DNA of 64,000 nt from Neonectria sp. B-13 (lineage: Eukaryota; Ascomycota; Sordariomycetes; Hypocreales; Nectriaceae): the NCBI GenBank assembly GCA_002682825.1, contig NOKP01000002.1, forward strand, positions 4,384,309 through 4,448,308, in the 5' to 3' direction. The translations under genes and the position numbers were made by a program. Positions 32,966 through 43,459 of the stretch are shown in pieces; within the stretch, counting starts at the first letter, position 1; the number at the start of each line of letters is the position of its first letter. Below the pieces are notes generated by a model. It was given only the letters and a program-made list of their open reading frames with translations. It was not told the origin of the DNA and made no database searches.

Positions 32966-34437
32966 CACTTGCGATGGGTTTCATATATTTCCTCTGGATA
33001 TATATGTTTCCTTGCTCGTTCGCTTCCTTTGTATCCCGGTTCTGTATTTCCTTGCTTGAACGGCGTGGGCGGTTTCCTAACAGTGATTTGAATATTTAGA
33101 AGTTTTGGACCAATACTAGGGTATCACATCAAAGTACAGCAATCACCAAAGTCAACGGTGAAGTAGCGCCACGGTTTTTTTTTCCAGCAAATTCCGAGGC
33201 TACAAAGCAGGGGTGGGTATGTAGAAATGCAACTTGCTGCTAGTGCAGGACCGGCGCCGTGCCGAATCCAGCCCTACCTTACTGAGCTCATTACCGGAGT
33301 TGACAACAACGCCGGTGTGAGTCTCTGGCGGATATCGCGGGCGGGATGATGACGATATCCTGCAGCAGCTGGAAGCGGAGGCAGTTCGTAAAGAGTTGGT
33401 GTGCCAAGTGCCAAGAATAGAACCCATGCGGAGAATGATTGGCTGTTGGCGGTGCGTTGTGTTGGTTGCACCGAAAACAGCCTGAAAATGCGTGCACAGA
33501 ATGGCTGTTGCTGAGTGAGAGTGGTCGCCAGGGGCCACGCCATCAAACGTCAAGGCCACGCCATGATGAGATGGTCGATGGATTCCATAGTAACCACCAC
33601 CTCAAGGATCGAATGGTTTGATTCTTTGGGGATTCAGGGCCAAGTGATTAATCTGGTCAACACAAACCTATACCAGCCCTGAATCCTTCAATGGTGCTGC
33701 CTTCTTCACCTTTGGACCCCTGTCTGACTGACTCTGACTGGCCTTTGCCTCGCCCTGGTCTGTGTCTTATCTCTGGTAAAGTGGAAGAGCCCGTTTTGTT
33801 TGGCTTCCCCACTCACACCACGTAACACGGCCACCCCCCTTGTCGACTCCCGCTCGCAAAGTCGATTCGTCGAAGCTTCCCAAGTTCCCTCTCAGCCTGA
33901 GTTTGGGTCCGTGGCTTGGCTGACTCGTGTTCCACTATTCCCTCCCGTCCTGGCTTCTTGGCTTCTTTCTTTCCCTCCTCGACCACTCACTTTCGTTTTG
34001 GGGGCAACAAACTCAAATTCCGGTCGCTCCTCCTCCGCCAAGGCATCACACTCGCTTCGCCTAAACTTTTCAAATACTGGTTGTTTGTCAGTATTATTCG
34101 ACCTCGCTCGCCGCCTTCGTCCCGAATCAGTCTCCCCCCCCGTCCAATCTTAGCATCTCCAAGCCTCGCCTAGCATCGTCACCTCCTACCTGAGACTTGA
34201 GACCCACCCCTCGTCGCGTTACGAAACAGATCGCCCTTTGCCGGCTCCTTCGATTTGCAAACCGCCGCAAGTTGCCCGTTCGTTCGGTTGTTGCTTCAAT
34301 CTCGCAACGGCTTCACTCACGTAACGCCTCGCGGCACCGACACATCTTCCCCCATCTACAGTCGCGACAACCTCATCGATAATCGATCCCGCAAACTCCC
34401 ACCTGCATCCCAATCGAATCTTCCAGCGTTCGCCCCC
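32966..34437. promoter_or_regulatory. Intergenic region with long C/T-rich leader upstream of YND1
   Basis: About 1.5 kb. The left half holds the 3' end of the previous gene and unassigned sequence. From about 33700 the plus strand becomes pyrimidine-rich up to the YND1 start, which suggests a leader of several hundred bases. ORFs on either strand look like chance. Confidence 0.4.
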
Positions 34438-36559
34438 ATGGGTAAAGCATGTCAGTCGCCTCCTGCATCTTACAACTTCCCTCTGCTTTTGATCCTCAAT
34501 CATCCTTTTGTCATCCTCCCCCTGACTGACAACTCTCCGTCGCACAGCCCAATATGGTGTCATCCTCGACGCCGGTTCATCTGGAACCCGTCTGTATGTC
34601 TACAAGTGGAAGAATCACGCCGCTGCCTCCAAGGACGCCTCCGCTACAGAGCTAAAGAGGCTGCCCGAAATCAAGCTCGAGAAGAGCAAGAAAATCCACC
34701 CTGGTGTCTCGTCCTTCGCCGACAACATCAGCAGCATCGGCCCTGACCATCTCCAAGAACTCATCAAAATCGCCCTCGATGAGGTTCCCCACCACAAGGT
34801 CCCCGAGACTCCCATCTACCTCATGGCCACTGCCGGCATGCGACTTCTCCCCAAGTATCAGCAATCCGCCCTGTTACAAAACATGTGCACATACCTCCGC
34901 GCCAACTCAAAGTTTATTCTGCCCGATTGCGACGCCCATATCCAAGTCATCTCGGGTGAAACCGAGGGTCTCTACGGCTGGATCGCCGCCAACTACCTTC
35001 TGGGTGGCTTTGACGCTCCCCAGGATCACGACCACGGCAAGGACCACCATACATACGGGTTTCTCGATATGGGCGGCGCTTCTGCTCAGATCGCCTTTGC
35101 CCCCAACTCCACCGAATCCGAAAAGCACGCCAACGACCTGAAGATGGTCCGCATGCGCACTCTCGACGGCTCCCCGGCCGAGTACAAGGTCTTCACCTCG
35201 ACATGGCTGGGCTTCGGCGCCAACAAGGCTCGCGACCGCTTTGTTGCGAGCCTCAAGGAGCTTTACAACGACGAACGAGAGCTCCCCGACCCATGTCTGC
35301 CCAAGGGCCTACGCACCACGTTGACCGGTGAGCTTGTCGAAGGCGAGAGCAAGGATCCCATTCTGGTCGGAACGGGCATGTTCGACGAGTGTTTGCTTAA
35401 GACATACCCATTGCTAGGCAAAGAACTTCCATGTGAAGATCAACCGTGCCTGGTCAACGGCCAGCATGTGCCGGCTATTGACTTCGACATCAATCATTTT
35501 GTGGGTGTCTCTGAGTATTGGCACTCGACCCACGGCGTCTTTGGCGGAAAGCACAAGGCGTACGATCTTGCCACATACCAGAACAAGGTCAAAGAGTTCT
35601 GTAGTCAAGATTGGGACGACATCGAGGACGACTTGGACTTAGAGAAGCGCAAGAAATCCCCCGAGGAGAAGGCCCAGGAGGCCAGACAGGCATGCTTCAA
35701 AGCATCGTGGCTCATCAACATGCTTTATGACGGAATCGGCATCCCCCGAGTCGGGTTGGAGGGTGGCTCAGGGTCCAATGCCACCAAGGACGGCTCGGAT
35801 CATGACAAGGGATTTGCTGATCCCTTCAGACCAATGGACAAGATTGAAGGTGTCGAGCTGAGCTGGACTCTGGGGAAAATGGTTCTCTACGCGGCGGGCC
35901 AGGTGCCCCCATCGGGCGACGACCTTCCTGTGGGATTCGGAAGCAACGTGGAATCGGGCACGCCAGAGGATTTCGAACTCGCGGGATCAAGTCCGGTCCC
36001 TCCAAGCCCGAACCACGACGACGATGATGACTTGGATGACATTTTGAAGAAGCCATCGGGCTCGACATCTGGCGTGTTTGCGTTGATCTTTGTTTTGCTT
36101 GTGCTGGCCTTGGTCCTTCGCAAACCTGAGCGGAGGAGAAGATTACTGAGCTTTGCTCGCCGGCGCCGCCGCTCCGGCAGCGGTCGCAGACCTGGTCGAG
36201 GCTTCTCGCTGGCCAACAAACTTTTCCGGCGAAACACTCCGACGTACGAGAGGGTAATGGAAGAGGGCGACTTGTCCGACTTTGAGCTGGGCGACGTGGA
36301 CTCAGACGAGGATGAGCATTCCGACAGCAGCGAGGGTTCACGGCAAGGACGAGCATCGGGGCTGGCCACTCCCAAGTTCACTGCCCGAGTAGATGAGCTG
36401 CGACCTCCACCATCGGCCATGGACCGCGCTGGCCTGGTTGTGCGGACCGAGAGCCGAGAGAGACTGTCACCGTCGCTTCTCAACGCTGGACGACGCAGTC
36501 GGAATGCTAGCCCGACCAGGTCAAAGAGCCCATTTATGACGCCGTTGGCTGAGAACTAG
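34438..36559 (+). CDS. YND1: Golgi apyrase / nucleoside diphosphatase (GDA1-CD39 family, Ynd1 type)
   Basis: Two exons, 34438-34450 and 34548-36559, give 674 residues. The first exon supplies only MGKA plus one base. The family hydrolyses nucleoside tri/diphosphates in the Golgi lumen, clearing GDP/UDP from sugar-nucleotide transfer. All apyrase conserved regions are present: ILDAGSSGTRLYVYKW (ACR1, near 11), YLMATAGMRLLP (ACR2), SGETEGLYGWIAANYLLGGF (ACR3) and GFLDMGGASAQIAF (ACR4). A single hydrophobic segment lies at about 513-530 (FALIFVLLVLALVL), followed by a basic stop-transfer patch and a 140-residue Ser/Arg/Asp-rich cytosolic tail. One C-terminal TM and a long tail match yeast Ynd1 rather than Gda1, which has an N-terminal anchor. 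Confidence 0.93.
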
Positions 36560-37084
36560 TTGGAAACCGAAGACCTTCAAATCCGATCAGACCTGGAGAC
36601 AGACTGAAGCTGGAGAGTTGTACGAATGGGAATGGGCCAGCGTGTTTGCTACTTTTTTGGCGTTGGAACGGGCAGGGGCTAAAGAAATACCGGCGTTTAA
36701 TGGAATCGCATGTACCAGGATCGTCTTGCGAGCGTTTGCTTCCCAGTACCTCTATATACAAACCCAAGGGCGCGTGGATATCCAGCCCTCCATGGGCTTT
36801 CATGGGTTAGCATATGGACAATGGAGTTTTAATACTAGCAAAGGTTGTGAGATTATTGCAGCATTTATATGTCTATGCAATCCCGTGAAGACAAACGCCT
36901 CGTCGCTATCGTTGCAGCTCGTCTTGTCCGGTTCATGGCCTGGAGACGATTCCCGTTCTGGCCTGATCCTATGCACCCCTCGCATATATATCCCAATTGA
37001 ATAGGAAAGTAAAGACACCCTCGACGACATTATACAATGCCCAAGTCCGCCAAATACAGCCCGTAGACTAATCACTCGGGCTGG
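36560..37084. other. Convergent 3' UTR region
   Basis: About 525 bp between the stop codons of YND1 (+) and OPI10 (-). Nothing else seen. Confidence 0.45.
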
Positions 37085-37687
37085 TCAATCGGACTGTTTC
37101 TCGAGGAAGCTGGGATCTGACCGAATTCGAGACTCAAACTTGCGCCACCAGTCCTCAAACGCCTTGAGAGGCACAACCTCGACGCCGCCGGGTCCTGCCG
37201 CGCCGCTGAAGCTGGAGAGGAAGTTGAAGGCGTTCTGGATGATGCGCTGGGCGAGAACCACAGTACCGGGCTGGGCCGCGGAGCCAGTGCCGGAGTTAGA
37301 GGCCTTGTTGGCGGCCAGTGTCTGCAGCTGGTTGGCGATAGCCTCTTCGGGCTCGACCGAGACACCAATCATGAGGCCGCTCTCGCCAGCAGTGACCTTG
37401 AACATGGCGCTCTCCTTTCCGGGGCCGATGGCGCCGAGAAACTTGAAGTTCGGGCCGGACCCGGACCCGGACGCAGAGTTAGCGACATCGGAGGCCGTGG
37501 CAAGGTAGATGGCGGCAGCAGTTCCGGGAGGCAGTGAGACGCCTGGAAGCATAAAGACAACGATGTGGGAGAAGGGCTTGGTGGTGGGGAGGCTGTAGAG
37601 GAGCGAGGTGGGGGAGGGCGTGGAAGCCGGTTCTGTGATGAGCGGCTGGCCAGCAGGGACGATGCCGAAGAGCGGAGCGGTGGACAT
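37085..37687 (-). CDS. OPI10: Hikeshi/Opi10 family protein
   Basis: One exon of 200 residues, the usual family length (human Hikeshi is 197). Hikeshi carries Hsp70 into the nucleus during heat stress; the yeast relative Opi10 was found through inositol excretion. The N-terminus FGIVPAGQPLITEP, the SHIVVFMLPGVSLPPGTAAAIYL strand region (about 39-61), FKFLGAIGPGKESAMFKV and the C-terminal WWRKFESRIRSDPSFLEK are conserved family elements. The middle has a Gly/Ser/Asn-rich loop. Start and stop are unambiguous. It is divergent from the Nudix gene, 688 bp between starts. Confidence 0.93.
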   Translation of the reverse strand: MSTAPLFGIVPAGQPLITEPASTPSPTSLLYSLPTTKPFSHIVVFMLPGVSLPPGTAAAIYLATASDVANSASGSGSGPNFKFLGAIGPGKESAMFKVTAGESGLMIGVSVEPEEAIANQLQTLAANKASNSGTGSAAQPGTVVLAQRIIQNAFNFLSSFSGAAGPGGVEVVPLKAFEDWWRKFESRIRSDPSFLEKQSD

Positions 37688-38375
37688 GATGGCTGGGCGA
37701 TGTTGCTTCTGGTTCCGGGTTTTGGTGTTTGGTAATTGTGCGTGTTGGTATGAGACGATTGGGTGAGCGCCGAGAGGTTTGCTTGAGCCCAGCTGGTGTT
37801 CAAGATGACCTCATTCACTGTAGGGTAGGTGAGGCTGGGGGAATGGCTGGGGATATTGACGAGACAGCAGTTACCGACGTCCGGCAAGGTTGTCGACGGT
37901 GGCGCCCGCTGGCGTTGATGGTTGACGATTCCCGGTATTTATTTTCGGGCGTAACCACCAACGTGGGTCGTCAGCGGTGGAATCGTCACGATGGTTCCGA
38001 CTAGTCTATTTGGCTTGATCCGACAGCCCATGTCCCGCGTCAATCCTCATCCCAATCCGTCCTCACCGAGTAGCACAACCCATCCAACCTGCCGGGTTGT
38101 CATTGCCCTGCTTCAAGTCTCCGCTTCACAAGGTCTGCCCGTGTATACTACCTGGATGCCTTCTGCAACTAGTCGTCTATAAAACCACACATGCTGCTGC
38201 GACGAAAAGGCCGCACATCGCTCACTGACTCCCACTTGACTCCTTCATCCGACCCCCACCACTACCCTACAGCAGGCCATTTGGAGTTGGTTTAAACATC
38301 ACTTAGACTACAACGTACAACAGCATAGTCTACAACAAAGTGCCGGGAAGCATCAACAAGAAAGCCTCAGATAAG
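37688..38375. promoter_or_regulatory. Divergent promoter region (OPI10 / Nudix gene)
   Basis: About 690 bp. No heat-shock-element array (repeated nGAAn) is obvious despite the Hikeshi connection. Near 38210-38370 the plus strand is C/A-rich leader. Confidence 0.4.
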
Positions 38376-39427
38376 ATGGCAAAAACCAACCTTGATCTCG
38401 TTGATGATGTCGACATGTACGTTTCATCCATCCATCACTCCACATCGACTAACACTGGCCTTCCAGGTTCCCCTATGCCGCCACCAACCCCGAAGGCTTC
38501 AAGCGAATGCACGACGGACTCTACACGCTCCTTTGGGAAGACGAAGAAGGTGCCTATCCCATCGGCTACGTCCTCGACCGCGTCCTCGACGAGCTGCGCA
38601 AGGTGCCCGTCAGTGTCCGCGGCAACATGGACGTCGACGAGGAGCACCGCACCGTGACGCTCTTCCGCGAGCCCACCGAGGAAGAGCGCTCCGTCCGCGT
38701 GGCTGGCCTCGCCGCCTACTGGCGCGACAAGGCCACGTTCCCCCTCCTGCTACGCGGATGGCGCAACGAGCTGTGGCCCGTCTACAGCCGCAAGGGCGAG
38801 CTGCTCTTCAACATGGAGCGAGCCGCCATGGGCCTCATCGGCACCATGCGCTACGGCGTCCACATGATCGCCTACGTCCGGGACGAGTCGGCGCCGCACG
38901 GCCTCCGGCTCTGGATCCCCACCCGCGCCGCCGACAAGTCGACCTTCCCCGGCATGCTGGACAACACCGTCGCCGGTGGCCTCATGACGGCCGAGGACCC
39001 CTTTGAGTGCGTCATCCGCGAGGCCGACGAGGAGGCCAGCTTGCCCGATGCCGTCGTCCGCGGCCGCGCCAGGTTCGTCGGCAACGTCACATACGTCTAC
39101 ATCACGGACGCGGAAAAGGTCGGCAAGGGCGGCTTTATTTACCCCGAGTGCCAGTGGGTCTATGATCTCGAATTACCGGCCGACGTCGTCCCGCTGCCTA
39201 AGGACGGCGAAGTCGCCCAGTTTGAGCTATGCGACGTTGACCAGGTCAAGCACGACCTCGCCCAGGGCCGCTACAAGCCCAACTGCGCCGTCGTCACGCT
39301 CGACTTCTTCATCCGCCACGGCATCCTGACCGGCGACAACGAGCCCGACATGGACCAAATCAAGACGAGGGTGCGCCGCGATATCCCGTTTCCCGGTCCG
39401 CACCAGAGCAACTGGAGTCCAGCTTGA
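38376..39427 (+). CDS. Nudix hydrolase with DUF4743 (thiamine pyrophosphokinase-related, YJR142W type)
   Basis: Two exons, 38376-38416 and 38467-39427, give 333 residues. The 50-nt GTACGT...CAG intron is supported by a restored Met-Phe-Pro-Tyr junction. The N-terminal 130 residues match the DUF4743 module that precedes the Nudix fold in this group. The Nudix box is GGLMTAEDPFECVIREADEE (about 188-207), with the READEEASL core; the usual Gly after EE is Ser. These proteins are often annotated as thiamine pyrophosphokinase-related, but the group acts as a diphosphatase on damaged thiamine diphosphate derivatives (oxo- and oxy-forms) in yeast and plants. That role is inferred by family. Confidence 0.9.
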
Positions 39428-39636
39428 TGAACAGATCTCGGACGGTGGTGGCGCTTCGTGAAGGGTGCAGTAGAAGAGGGGGCGGGGGCAGGCGGTTTTC
39501 TTTCAGAACAAAGGCTTGTTGAATTCCAGCTCTGGCTCGTGGGGGTATCATTGACATGACCTAAACCTGGCAGAAACTACACTTCCCTACTCCCGGCGCC
39601 GCAGAGCCCCGAAAGGTGGACGGTTTGCGCCGTGGC

Positions 39637-40181
39637 TTATTTCTTGATGAGCAGGTAGACATTGTCGACGCGAAGGGGTGTGAGCTTCTTGATGGGACCT
39701 TGGAGCGACATCAGAAGGCCACCAAACGAGACGTAGGTGTTGCTGTGTTTCGAACAGACATGTTAGCGTATGTAGAAGGTTGAAAAGAGAGACTATGTCG
39801 TCAACTCAAGAGAGGCCGTAGCCACCAGGCAACGTACATGGTGTTTCCGTCATATGTCTCCTCAAACTTGTAGATCTTGCCGTAGCACACATAGTCGTAC
39901 AGGTCGGCAATGGTGGCAGGCGCATCACCAGCCTTGCCGACGTCACGCCAGCCCTTGTCATCGTCCTTTGTGCCGTCGAGCGATAGCGTTGTGGACAGGA
40001 CGACGTGCAGGGTGTCGGAGACGGCGCACGGGAATAGCTCCATGTTGATATCGAGCGTCATGACCGTCTGCGAATCGCTCGACGTGCATGAGATGCGGGC
40101 GACGCGGTCGTACTTGGACTGGTCGTAGTCGGTGACCGTAAAGGACTCCTCAAAGAGGGTAGCGTCGCCGCCACCAGACAT
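39637..40181 (-). CDS. RPB8: RNA polymerases I, II and III subunit Rpb8 (RPABC3)
   Basis: Two exons, 40181-39838 and 39742-39637, give 149 residues (yeast Rpb8 has 146). The 95-nt intron joins GNTI to NTYVSFGGLLMSLQG, the conserved YYSFGGLLM-type strand. Rpb8 is an OB-fold subunit shared by all three nuclear RNA polymerases. Further marks are LFEESFTVTDYDQSKYDRVARI at the N-terminus, the central LDINMELFPC, YDYVCYGKIYKFEE, and the terminal VYLLIKK. It is divergent from ELP4, with 429 bp between the start codons, and convergent with the Nudix gene (209 bp between stops). Confidence 0.95.
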
Positions 40182-40610
40182 GATGGGCAGTTGGGATGAT
40201 GAGCGTGCTGGGTGGGGCCCTGTGTTCCGTTGGTGCCGTAGGGAGAGGAAATGGCGAGAGCTTCGATTTCGTGGTCGTGGTCGTGGTCGTTGTCGTCGGA
40301 GAGGGCGGGTTAGAGATGGGGAAAGAAAAGCGGTCTTCCGGTCGAGAGAAAATGTTGTGAGACCCTGGCTGGGTTTGTTGCCCAAAGTGGATAGCGGGGT
40401 TAGGTGCATAAAAATTAATGCTCAGGTTTGGGCCTTTGACGTATTGTCTAAGCGGGGCGGCGCACACACTCTCGCAAGCTCTCAGTCACAGAGGATGGAA
40501 CTGCGACAAAACCTCTTACACCTAACCAACATATCTTTGACTTTAACAGACCTGTTGCATTTAAGTTTGTTTTATACTTGCCTGCACTAGACGATTGGAG
40601 ACCACACGGC
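40182..40610. promoter_or_regulatory. Shared divergent promoter (RPB8 / ELP4)
   Basis: Only 429 bp separate the two ATGs, so the promoters must overlap or be shared. A GTGGTCGTGGTCGTGGTCGTTGT tract (about 40272-40295) is an internal GTGGTC repeat. Confidence 0.55.
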
Positions 40611-41824
40611 ATGTCTTTCCGCAAGCGCAATATCGTGATTGGATCTTCTGGGCCTTCAACACCAGTCGCCAGACAAGAGAAGTCTCTTGCGCCAGGCACG
40701 AGACCATCTCCGCTGGATGGAAGGCCTACGACATCAACTGGGACACAGTCTCTCGATCAGCTCCTGGCCGGCCACGCTGGGATACCCATGGGAACATCCC
40801 TACTCATTGAGGAGACAGGCACCACGGATTTCGGAGGCGTCCTTCTGCGATACTATGGCGCCGAGGGGCTTGTTCAGGGGCATCATGTCCATCTTCTGGG
40901 GTTCAACGATTCTTGGCGACGAGAGCTTCCCGGCTTAGGGAAGCCAAGCAACTCCAAGAGCAGCAAGGCTGCGCCATCTTCGGATGACAAAATGAAGATT
41001 GCATGGCGTTATGAGACTCTTGCACAACGCAACGTGCCAGTCCGAGGCAAGTACACAACGATTCCGGACCGGTTCGGTGCCCTTCGTTGCAATCCACATC
41101 ACAAACTAACCACATGTCTTCAGCAGACCCTCAAGCTTCATTGGGACCAGGCCAAGGTGCGAGCATCTTCTGCCATACGTTTGATCTCTCCAAACGTCTT
41201 GAGAGCAGCGCTATCAAGGGCCAGTTCTACGCCTCGCCTGTGGATGGCCCACTGGCATCTCCAACGCAAGCGCCGTTTACAAAGTTCATCACAGACATCA
41301 CATCGAGGATCAAGAGCTCTGCGCCCTCAACTATTCACAGGATCATCGTCCCTAGTCTCCTGTCCCCGACGCTCTACACCTCTGCTGCCAGCCAACCACG
41401 CGAAATCTTGCAATTTTTGCACGCTTTAAGAGCACTTCTGCGCCAGTTTTCCCGCCAGGTCACAGCACTTCTGACCCTCCCCATCACTCTGTTCCCAAGA
41501 TCTTCGGGATTGACGAGGTGGATGGAACTACTCTCCGACGGTGTGCTCGAGCTGATTCCTCTCCAACACCAAGCACCTGTGACTCGAGACCCCAGCAGCG
41601 AGGACAAGGGCCAGGGCCTGCTGCGGGCACACAGCCTCCCCGTGTTTCACGAAAAAGGAGGTGGTTTGGAAGGCACTTGGGCCCGCGAGAACCTCTCATT
41701 CAGGCTCAGCAGTTCGAGTGGACTGGTTATCGAGCCATTCAGTCTGCCCCCCGTCGGAGACGAGGAAGAGGCTACGAAAGCGTCTAAGACAAACGAACCA
41801 AAAAAGGAGAGCCTTGAGTTCTGA
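40611..41824 (+). CDS. ELP4: Elongator complex subunit Elp4 (PAXNEB)
   Basis: Two exons, 40611-41046 and 41124-41824, give 378 residues. Elp4 forms the RecA-like Elp456 hexamer of Elongator, which modifies wobble uridine in tRNA. Marks are the start MSFRKRNIVIGSSG, STGTQSLDQLLAGHAGIPMGTSLLIEE (about 40-66), the aromatic WRYE before the junction, SIFCHTFDLSKRL after it, and the C-terminal FSLPPVGDEEE. The frame requires the exon to end at 41046, which makes the intron start GCAAGT after an AG: the standard GC-AG consensus. A GT donor four bases further on breaks the frame. Acceptors at 41123 and 41126 both keep frame, differing by one residue. Confidence 0.9.
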
Positions 41825-42122
41825 AGTCGAAACCTGGAAATCCAGTTGAAAATCTTGCCCAGAGCTTCTGAATTAGCTCGTCTCTTTGATGTTCCTTTAA
41901 TTCCAAAGTGACAATTGGAACCTGCGATAGATTTACCCTGGAGCGCCGCCCGCCCTTATCTCATCGATCCCTCCCCCTGTGGAGCTTGCGGAGCTTGAGC
42001 CTGAAGTTGATGCCTTAGCATGTTGGCAAGCTCCACCAGGCTAAAATTTTCATCACTACCTCAACCAGCTCCAATTCCAACTCTTTTTTCTCTTCTCTTC
42101 TTGATCAACAACAATCACTCAA
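41825..42122. other. Intergenic region between ELP4 and SEN34
   Basis: About 300 bp between tandem plus-strand genes. The last 80 bp are C/T-rich and should be the SEN34 leader. Confidence 0.45.
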
Positions 42123-43221
42123 ATGGTAAGTTCATGATTTCTCTTGCTCGCTTCCCTCGCGTGTACCTGAATGGTATACACGCAAAGACACAATGATTAT
42201 TCACTATTAATCTGTCAATCCCCTGATATTCTGTGACGACACAAAATACAATTACGAAGACGACTTATGATTCTGTCTCCATCAAGCACTTTTTTCTCTG
42301 CTACGCGCAACCACGAGCTTCGCTAACCCGCGTCGCTCCTTATAGGAAACCATGGCTATATCAGCAGCTCCAAGCGCCGTGCGCATCTCCCAGATTGCCG
42401 GCCGGTATCTCGTCTTTGACGCAGACTCGGCCTCCTTGCTCCGCCGCAATGAAAACGTTAATGGCACTCTTACCGGGACCGCTCCCCAGCAGCCCACCCA
42501 AAACATCTTCCTCGGTTTGCCCGTGGAGCTCCGCCCGGAAGAAGCCGAGGCACTTGTGAGGCGGAAGGTGGCCTATCTCGTAGACGATGTAGCCGCTCAC
42601 CAATCTGTGCTGCGGAATCCCAATCTCGACGCGAGGAAGGCCTACCTGGACTCGTTGAAGACAAGGAAGCAGACAGCCCAAAAAGTCTTGGCCGAAAAGA
42701 ATGCTAGGAGGGTCGCTGAAGTCGCAGAGCGGCATGGTGTTTCTGTCTCCCGGTCAAAGAAGCCGCTCCCCGTTGGTGCTGGTGACGATGCCCTGTTCTC
42801 CAGTAATCCGTCAGAGTCTTCTCGTCGTGAGCAGGATGGTGCAGCCAAATCTCTCGGCGTTACACCCACTTCCAGCGGGGCCCTCATTTCCCACGAGGTA
42901 GCTCAGATGTTTCGGACCGACACACCTTCTGATGGCCCTCTGTGTCGATTTCTGCTAAGCTCCGGCTACTACATGACTCCTGGCCTCCGTTTCGGAGCCA
43001 AGTACAGTGTATACCCCGGCGATCCTCTACGCTTTCACGCCCACTTCATGGCAACCCAATACGACTGGGACGAGGAGATACCCATCCTGGACATCGTAGC
43101 GGGAGGCAGATTGGCTACGGCTGTCAAGAAGGCGTTCCTGATAGGAGGCCAACAGCCAGGGTCGGAAACATCACCGGACGGTCAGGTACGGACGTTTAGT
43201 CTCGAATGGGCTGCTATGTAA
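42123..43221 (+). CDS. SEN34: tRNA-splicing endonuclease catalytic subunit Sen34
   Basis: The main exon is 42346-43221. An ATG at 42123-42125 is followed directly by GTAAGT and by a matching acceptor (TATAG at 42341-42345, branch CGCTAAC), so the start codon may stand alone in exon 1, giving 292 residues (METMAIS...). Otherwise translation starts at 42352 (289 residues). Sen34 cuts the 3' splice site of tRNA introns in the Sen2-Sen15-Sen34-Sen54 complex. The catalytic triad is in place: Tyr in AKYSVYPGDP, His in LRFHAHFMA, and Lys in ATAVKKAFLIGG near the C-terminus. The N-terminal part contains ELRPEEAEALVRRKVAYLVDD. Length is typical. Confidence 0.92.
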
Positions 43222-43459
43222 AGCCCGATTAAACGCTATTTCCATCAATGTGCATCATGACAAGACAACAACACTTGCCCTCTCAGCCCTTGTGAGACTC
43301 TTCTTGCCACCAACTCCCAAAGTGAAGAAATTGCAAAGACTGAACAAATTATACCGGTAGTCCCATCGCATGATTATAGCCTTATCTCGCTACACGCCCC
43401 AAGTTTCCCCCGAGTCACCGAATGCAACAGCTGCCTGGCTGACTAGGCAAATAACTTGG
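43222..43459. other. Convergent 3' UTR region
   Basis: This 238-bp stretch lies between the stop codons of SEN34 (+) and the Asi-type ligase (-). Confidence 0.5.

Noticed and set aside
33200..33559. 119-codon minus-strand ORF upstream of YND1
   Set aside because: No ATG-supported gene structure, no domain, and it overlaps sequence that looks like intergenic or leader DNA.
42126..42345. Possible C/D snoRNA in the long SEN34 intron
   Set aside because: ATGATT and CTGA words occur, but no true TGATGA box C at the right distance from a box D.
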